23,223 bases of DNA, from the NCBI GenBank assembly GCA_003427395.1, contig BFEA01000033.1:1963303-1986525 (forward strand), read 5' to 3'. Positions within the stretch are counted from its first letter, which is position 1. The number at the start of each line of letters is the position of its first letter. Position numbers and translations under genes: made by a program. Shown here piece after piece: positions 18,520-23,223 of this stretch. The notes below the pieces were generated by a model. That model was not told where the DNA came from. It made no database searches and worked only from the letters and a program-made list of their open reading frames with translations. The stretch is from Chara braunii (taxonomy: Eukaryota; Streptophyta; Charophyceae; Charales; Characeae).

Positions 18520-18713
18520 AGATGCCGCACAAACGTCTTATCCTTGAGCATGAGTACCGAGCGTAGGAATGAGCCGGGCAACATAGTCCTCAAAAGAATA
18601 AAGAAGAGGAGGACTATCAACTTCCGCATGTGCCTCAGAATGAAGGGCGGTCACCCGCGAAGTGACCGGTTCCAAAGGCGTCGAGAGTGTCGTCGAGTCA
18701 CTCCCGGCGGTGC

Positions 18714-20241
18714 TCAGTTTCCTGATTTGCCCTTGCCTTTCGACTGGCAGGCCAGTGTGGCGTGGAGATCGTTATTACACCACAGACAATAGAGGAATCT
18801 CGTGCGTGCCTTCAATGCTTGCTCCGAGAGACCGTAATAGGACCGTGGGGCTGGAGCTGCTGCACCGGGCCCGAGGCTAGATGCGGTGTTTATCTTCACT
18901 TTGCCTCGTCCTCGGCCTTTGTCGGGGCGACCATCTTCCCGGGCGGCTGTGAGTCTGTCCCCTTCATTGGCAGACACGGGCTCGCTAGTTTGGTCGTTTG
19001 GCGTTGCCGCCACGACCACAACCACTTTCGACCGATGTCGATCTCTACTCAAGCGTGGTGCAGACGAACGCTGGAGATTCTTGGCCTCCTTGTTCGTGAC
19101 AATAATTTGCGCGGCCTTGTCGAAGAGTTCTGCCGGTCCCGTCAGGGGGTCCTCGACGTGAGTCAAGGCATTGCCCAACACTGAACACGACCTCGAGATG
19201 AAGTAGTGTTTGATGGCTTTGAAGCCCATTTGAGTGTCTGGGACGGATGTCAAGCGTTGGTACTCGGCAATCCAATCAACACTCGACAATATGCCTTGTT
19301 CGAAGACCATGAGGTTGTCCATTGTCTTGATCTTTGGCGGCTCTACTTGGAACCGCTTATGCCACGCCGCCCTTAGATTATCCCAACTGATCTTGGTATG
19401 CAAGTCGACAGCTACAACTCCGCACTTGGACAAGAGATTGTCCAACCATGTTTGGCACGCGCCCCCCGACCGGGAGTATAAGTACCCGTGGTGCTTGTTT
19501 TTGATGTAGTATAGCTGCAATGTGAGCTCGAACTTGCGGAACCATGAAATCGGGTCTGTCTTCGGCGAGTCGCAGAAGATTTCTTGCCCATCGAACTTTG
19601 GAGTTGTCTAGGGCGGTTCCGAGCTCGAGTGGTTGGCGGCAGTACAAATCTGCTGCTCCAACTGTTGCGTTGCGGTTTGCTGTAGCTGCACGCCGTCCTT
19701 GAGGGATCCGACGTCAATCTCCAATGCCTCGAGGCGAACAGAGGTGTTGGAAGAGTTGGCAACAGGGGCGGCGACATTTCGTTCCAGCTGCTGGAGGCGG
19801 CTAGTGAGTTGGTCAAACACCTGATTGTGCGTCTGAACCGCGTCGTCGAGGTTGTGAATGTCCTCTTGTTTTGCAATGCACGTGGCCAGGAGGTCCGTGA
19901 GATGGTCAAGGAGGAGAGCGATCTTGTTTCCACTCTCTTCCAGATTGCCATTCCCGGCCTCGGCCCGCCAGTCCGCTGCCAATGTGAGCAAAGCTCGCGC
20001 TGCGCTGAATATCTTCTTGCGGCGTTGCTGCTGCCTCGGCCCGCCAGTTCGCTCGAGGCTTTGCTGCTGCCTCGTCTTGCTGGCGCTGCTGTTCAATTGC
20101 CAGCAGACGTGCCTTCTCGGCGTCCTCTGCCTTCTTCTTTGTTGCGGCTGCTATTGCATCCGACCGTTGCTCAACTTCGGTAATCAGAAGCAGGATCCGG
20201 GCCTGATAGGCCTCGACCGTTTCCCCGGACATTTGGTCCAT
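18714..20241 (-). pseudogene. gag: gag: capsid/nucleocapsid polyprotein, degenerate
   Basis: ATG at 20241-20239 opens MDQMSGETVEAYQ, followed by a Lys/Glu/Ala-rich helical stretch. The frame changes near 20010 and the protein goes on in another frame: IFSAARALLTLAADWRAE, then coiled-coil-like QLTSRLQQLERNV. A TAG at 19608-19610 interrupts it. In the same frame, PKFDGQEIFCDSPKTDPISW, then WLDNLLSK, WDNLRAAWHKRFQ and IAEYQRLTSVPD form the capsid region of Ty3/gypsy Gag. A basic, Gly-rich linker leads to a zinc knuckle, C-X2-C-X4-H-X4-C, at 18747-18788 (CLWCNNDLHATLAC). The stop TGA is at 18714-18716. Gag would package the RNA and form the particle. One frame change and one stop break it. Confidence 0.92.
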
Positions 20242-21141
20242 GACGGCTGTTTTTGAGCGAGTAAGCGTAGATCAGGCTGGGGCATGCTGACGTGGCACTC
20301 CCTGCTGCTGACGTGGCTGCTGATGTGTCCTGTTGACGTGGCCTGTTGACGTGGCCTGCTGGCGTGGTCTGCTAACGTGGCAACTCACCAATACCGCCGC
20401 AGGGGGTACCCGGAGACAGATAGAGAAGGTAAGACCAGAGGTGGCAATAACATAGGTGGGGAGGGGTGGGTGGGGATAACTCGCCCAGATAAGGAGCCAC
20501 TAGTCAAAAAAAGAAAAGTTTGAACTTTGCAAAAACAATTTTCAAAAAAATAAAAATCCCGAGTTTTGCAAGTTCAGTAGGTCTCCCATCCTCCCTTGAA
20601 GTGCGAAAGTATCAATGAGAAAAAAAAATCGAACTCCAGACTGCCAATGATTATCAGGTAGTGAAAATCATAAACTGCGAATAAAAAAATTCTGAAAAAA
20701 ATAACCAGTATTCGGACTTACTCAGATGAGAGTATTTGCAGCTTGGAAAATGGTACTGCAAGAGGGATTTTCCGTACCGTTTTCAGAAAAACGAATTTCA
20801 GAAAAAAAATCCCGAATTTCCAAATAACAGGAAATTGCGAAAGGAGATCGAAATTTTCGAGAAAAAAATATTCCGGATTCCCAACAACGAAATTTCGGAT
20901 TTTCAGAAAAAAAACGAAAACGAAAATTTCAGAGGTTGCGCTATTGCGATTTTCCACAACAGAAATAGCGAGAAAACGAAATCCAAGAAAAGAAAAAAAA
21001 AAAAAAAATCTACTTTCGGCAGTGACGTCAAAATCGTGATTTTGGGGGCTAACTAGCGTGCTCTAATCAATCAATCAAGACTAATCAGCTACCTAGTCCC
21101 TGCACACTTGTCAGATCAGGTTGTCCTGGTTCACGTGCGGT
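20242..21141 (-). other. Untranslated leader of the retrotransposon (about 900 bp)
   Basis: Lies between the PBS and the gag start. The part next to gag carries the TGACGTGGC array (20288-20381). The rest (about 20500-21060) is A-rich with many GAAATTTC- or CGAATTTC-like palindromic pieces (for example near 20783, 20812, 20850, 20890 and 20925). The open frames of about 100 codons there are Lys/Phe-rich composition effects. Confidence 0.7.
20288..20381 (-). promoter_or_regulatory. Array of seven TGACGTGGC-like motifs
   Basis: Plus-strand positions of the nonamer: 20288 TGACGTGGC, 20309 TGACGTGGC, 20321 TGATGTGTC, 20334 TGACGTGGC, 20347 TGACGTGGC, 20360 TGGCGTGGT, 20373 TAACGTGGC, spaced 12 to 21 bp. 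On the element's own strand the core is GCCACGTCA, containing the ACGT core of plant G-box/ABRE sites bound by bZIP factors (established motif). It lies just upstream of the gag ATG, downstream of the expected RNA start, so a regulatory role is inference. Confidence 0.5.
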
Positions 21142-21153
21142 GTTCCGATACCA
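21142..21153 (-). other. Primer binding site (initiator Met tRNA type)
   Basis: Two bases inside the 5' LTR, the minus strand reads TGGTATCGGAAC. The usual plant retroelement PBS complementary to the 3' end of initiator Met tRNA is TGGTATCAGAGC; 10 of 12 positions agree, both differences being transitions. Confidence 0.85.
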
Positions 21154-21284
21154 ACTGTTACATGCCCAGTTGGGTGATGTACATATAATCCGAGGATCCG
21201 CAATGTGATAAACGACTGAATGGACAATGCTGTGCAAGTGGAATCTCAACAAGCAATGTGCATTCCGATACATACAAAATGGTG

Positions 21285-21291
21285 TTTTATA
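21285..21291 (-). promoter_or_regulatory. Candidate TATA box of the 5' LTR promoter
   Basis: GC-TATAAAA-CA on the minus strand, unchanged between both LTRs. A second AT-rich candidate, GTATATAG at 22101-22108, is altered in the other LTR (CTATAC), so I prefer this one. The start site would be about 25 to 30 bases to the left. Confidence 0.5.
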
Positions 21292-21630
21292 GCACAGTGG
21301 AAGATTTAGATACAAGTCCTGACCTGACTGGGACTGACCTCTTTCACGTAGTACAAGATAGCGAAGCAGAATGCTAGAATACTAAGCACTAGCCCACTCA
21401 ATGTTTCAACGCAGACCAAACATACATCATGCTCGTCACAAGGTGTGATGGGGCCTGGCGCTATACACAGGAAGGAGGCGCCAGGTCCAGACATGCACAG
21501 ATGAAGAGGAGGGGATCGGACGAAGACGAGGAACGGGGAGATGGGAAAGTCACCAAGTCTCGTTACAAGTCCCAAATAATCCCTCCTCAAAATGTCTGAA
21601 GTCCAATGTCGAGTCTGGATCCAAATGTCA

Positions 21631-21635
<5 letters not shown>

Positions 21636-21686
<51 letters not shown>
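21636..21686. repeat. (CT)n microsatellite within the 5' LTR
   Basis: 51 bp of CT dinucleotides. The equivalent place in the 3' LTR (13796-13819) is short and interrupted by CCC, showing slippage after insertion. Confidence 0.97.
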
Positions 21687-21689
<3 letters not shown>

Positions 21690-22484
21690 GTCTGCTGATG
21701 CAGTGAAGTCAGATAGCGAGAGGGTGGACTGAGAAGAGGAAGAAGAAGAACTCTCTCTCTCTCATTTGCCAGGTACTAACCTGTGAAGATGGCGCTGTGC
21801 TGCAGGTACCTTGAAGGCGAAGCTGGAGCAATGGCGCTGCTGGTAAGTGCCTCTGGCCTCCGCCCAATCTCTCTCTGTCTACTACTACTCTAGCTGCTAT
21901 GGCGCCCAACGCTGAAGACTACAACTAACGCTACTAGTGCCCAGCGCTGAAGACTACTGCTAACGCTGCTACTACTCCTGTAGCGGTCATCTAGAGTGCT
22001 GCTGCCGAATCCTGAAGACTACCTCCTGCCTCCTGAACTGCACGTGAAGTGCCTGGGTAGTACCTAGGAAGTACCTGGCTGCCTGCAGGGCGGGCCAGTC
22101 CTATATACAGTGCTGGCCCGTCCAGGAGGCTGCTCTTGCCAATACCGAAGCGTGCCAAACCCTGGCGTTGAAGCTCAACCAGGGGTTGTCTTGAAAACAG
22201 GCCCGAAATGGCCTGTGCTAAAACCCTGGTTTGTTGCCTGAATTTCAGGGCAGGTTGAACCGATGAGGGCCTGGAAATGGCCCTCAGTTTCAGGCTGAAA
22301 ACACTCCAGGCCAGAAAGGCCCTGATTTCGCCTGAAACGACACAGGGCCTGTAGGCCCTTGTTTTCAGGCTTTCAGGCTGAAATGACACAGGGCCTGTAG
22401 GCCCTTGTTTTCAGGCTTTTGGCCTGAAAACGTCACGGGCCTGGGAATGGCCCGTGCAGCCTGTTGCAGGCGCAGCATGTAACA

Positions 22485-22489
22485 CAGGG
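22485..22489. repeat. Target-site duplication, right copy (CAGGG)
   Basis: Follows GCATGTAACA directly and is identical to 13312-13316. Confidence 0.9.
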
Positions 22490-23136
22490 GGATCTACCCC
22501 CTCCGGACTGAGAATACATTTCCATTGTTCTGGAATTGCGTCTATGAGATCGCTTAACCTTTCCTCAACAAACCAAACCGAGCCCAGCACCTCCCTCAAG
22601 GCCCGGGGGGACATCCATTGATTTTCCCATTTATTCCACAAATCACCTACTCTCAAGACACCTCTTTCTATCCATTTTCTGTCGAAACTCCCTCGAGAGA
22701 GATCTGCAGCTAACCACCTGCCATCAGGACGGCGGATGTGCGGGTTTTCAAACAGTGGTTGTAGTAAGACTTCTGTTTTAGTAGTAGGGTGAAGCCATGC
22801 ATTAGGCATCAACTTTTTCCAAGCAGAAATAACTGCTGCCCAGAAGTCTGATTTCACATGTCTGTTCAAAAAGGAAGGGATAAGTAAACAGGTCCACACA
22901 TCGGATGGTCTGGACAAATTCCATTCCAGGGACAGAATGGTTTCTGCGAGTGCAACCCAGTGTACCTCCTCCTCTGCGCTTATCGCCTTGACTATCCATC
23001 ACATTAGCATTGCTGCACTCTTTCGTTGTGGATCAATTAAGTCCATGCCCCCTTCCTCTTTGGGGCAACACAGAAGTTCCCAAGCAACTTTAGAGAGGAA
23101 GCCTTCTTCTTCTCTAGCAAAGGGCTTCCATACTGA
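22485..23136 (-). pseudogene. LINE ORF2 fragment, upstream piece (host of the LTR element)
   Basis: One minus frame is open from about 23136 to the LTR junction except for a TGA at 22999-23001. It reads SVWKPFAREEEGFLSKVAWE, then CCPKEEGGMDLIDPQRKSAA: the VAW...PK.EGG..L.D.. pattern that follows the RT palm in plant LINEs. Further on come VGDLWNKWENQW and DAIPEQWK, which parallel AGHLWDEE and KAIPNQWIELL in the LINE at 8881-10988, so the two are related but distinct copies. The frame is cut at 22485 by the retrotransposon and resumes at 13316. The endonuclease and RT core are absent from the window. Confidence 0.85.
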
Positions 23137-23223
23137 GTGAGGACGCCGCCCGGCCGGGCTTGCCCTGCCGGGCTGGGCCCAGCCGGTTGGGCCCGTGGAG
23201 GCCGCCCGGGTAAACCGGGCAGG
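23137..23223. repeat. GC-rich palindromic sequence at the window end
   Basis: Sequence character changes abruptly beyond the LINE. CCCGGCCGGG (23149-23158) and GCTGGGCCCAGC (23172-23183) are perfect palindromes. GCCCGG-GTAAA-CCGGGC (23204-23220) is a short hairpin. The edge of another repeat is likely, but the window stops. Confidence 0.6.

Larger units (their letters stand above)
14698..18713 (-). pseudogene. pol: pol: protease, reverse transcriptase, RNase H, integrase, chromodomain; degenerate
   Basis: The polyprotein can be read in the usual Ty3/gypsy order across all three minus frames. It opens one frame back from gag with KLSTAGSDSTTL and ends at TAA 14698-14700. Stops in the followed frame: TAA 18538-18540, TGA 18360-18362, TAG 17241-17243, TAA 16711-16713, TGA 16573-16575, TAG 15079-15081. 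Frame changes lie near 18550, 18077, 17270, 17140, 16540 and 15870. At least three stops look like single C-to-T changes in CAA, CGA or CAG codons, and one like TGG to TGA (inferred from family sequence). No functional polyprotein can be made. The domains are listed separately. Confidence 0.95.
13317..22484 (-). mobile_element. Ty3/gypsy chromovirus-type LTR retrotransposon, full-length but dead
   Basis: The ends carry TGTTACATGC and GCATGTAACA, a perfect 10-bp inverted repeat, and the element is bracketed by CAGGG duplications. In transcription order (minus strand) it has: 5' LTR 21156-22484, PBS 21142-21153, a leader of about 900 bp, gag from 20241, pol down to 14698, PPT 14687-14699 and 3' LTR 13317-14686. 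The order PR, RT, RNase H, IN and the C-terminal chromodomain place it in the Ty3/gypsy chromoviruses. Length is 9168 bp. Gag and Pol carry many stops and frame changes, so any movement would need proteins from a relative. LTRs differ at about 11 of 235 positions in the stretch 13470-13706 versus its partner. It is inserted in a LINE. Confidence 0.97.
21156..22484 (-). repeat. 5' LTR (1329 bp)
   Basis: Partner of 13317-14686. Transcription of the element would start here and run leftward. A conserved TATAAAA at 21285-21291 lies about 130 bp from the inner end, which would make U3 very long and R-U5 about 100 bp. The part near 22190-22470 is built of CAGGCC/GGCCTG and CCTGAAA modules. A CT tract of 51 bp at 21636-21686 is the main length difference in that area. 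Confidence 0.96.

Noticed and set aside
19608-19610. TAG in gag as a programmed readthrough stop
   Set aside because: It lies before the capsid region, not at the gag-pol junction, and the gene has other breaks; ordinary damage is simpler.
20736-21056. Lys/Phe-rich plus-strand open frame of 106 codons
   Set aside because: Opposite strand to the element, caused by A-rich palindromic leader sequence, no domain.
22101-22108. GTATATAG as the LTR TATA box
   Set aside because: Changed to CTATAC in the other LTR, while TATAAAA nearer the inner end is unchanged in both. Kept only as an alternative.

Overview
This window looks like repeat-rich nuclear DNA from a eukaryote, most likely a streptophyte (a plant or charophyte green alga). 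It holds no intact protein-coding gene. What can be recognised is transposable-element debris: one structurally complete Ty3/gypsy chromovirus-type LTR retrotransposon, two degraded LINE reading frames in opposite orientation, several tRNA-like (SINE-type) Pol III promoter modules, a foldback element, and many micro- and minisatellites. From memory the retroelement proteins resemble copies in the Chara braunii genome. I could not check that, so treat it as a lead. Three single N bases sit inside local repeats.

Layout. Positions 1-8800 are non-coding repeat DNA: an (AG)n tract at the left edge, a 191-bp foldback sequence (676-866), tRNA-like heads near 2260, 2940 and 7966, a perfect 130-bp tandem duplication (3181-3440), roughly 300-bp repeats (3433-4036), a TTC tract (5046-5128), TCCGG-rich blocks bracketing an 18-bp G-rich minisatellite (5297-6140), and a cluster of direct and inverted repeats (8412-8752). 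Positions 8881-10988 (+) hold the 3' part of a LINE ORF2 pseudogene, followed at once by another tRNA-like head. Positions 11150-13228 are non-coding, with direct repeats and two adjacent G-quadruplex-type motifs.

The right 10 kb is a nested insertion. An LTR retrotransposon occupies 13317-22484 on the minus strand (9168 bp). Its LTRs begin and end with a perfect 10-bp inverted repeat and it is flanked by a CAGGG target duplication. It has a primer binding site close to the initiator-Met tRNA complement and a polypurine tract touching the pol stop codon. Gag and Pol (protease, RT, RNase H, integrase, chromodomain) are all recognisable, but broken by at least seven stops and about seven frame changes. 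The LTRs differ at about 5% of sites in a stretch I compared. The element is therefore old and cannot make its own proteins.

The element sits inside the 3' part of a second LINE ORF2 on the minus strand. If the element and one CAGGG copy are removed in thought, the LINE frame runs from 22485 into 13316 without a break. That gives the order of events: LINE insertion first, then the LTR element. I found no undescribed gene system. The most unusual signals are a cluster of seven TGACGTGGC-like (G-box/ABRE-core) motifs in the retroelement leader, the 8.4-8.75 kb inverted-repeat cluster, and the four tRNA-like heads.
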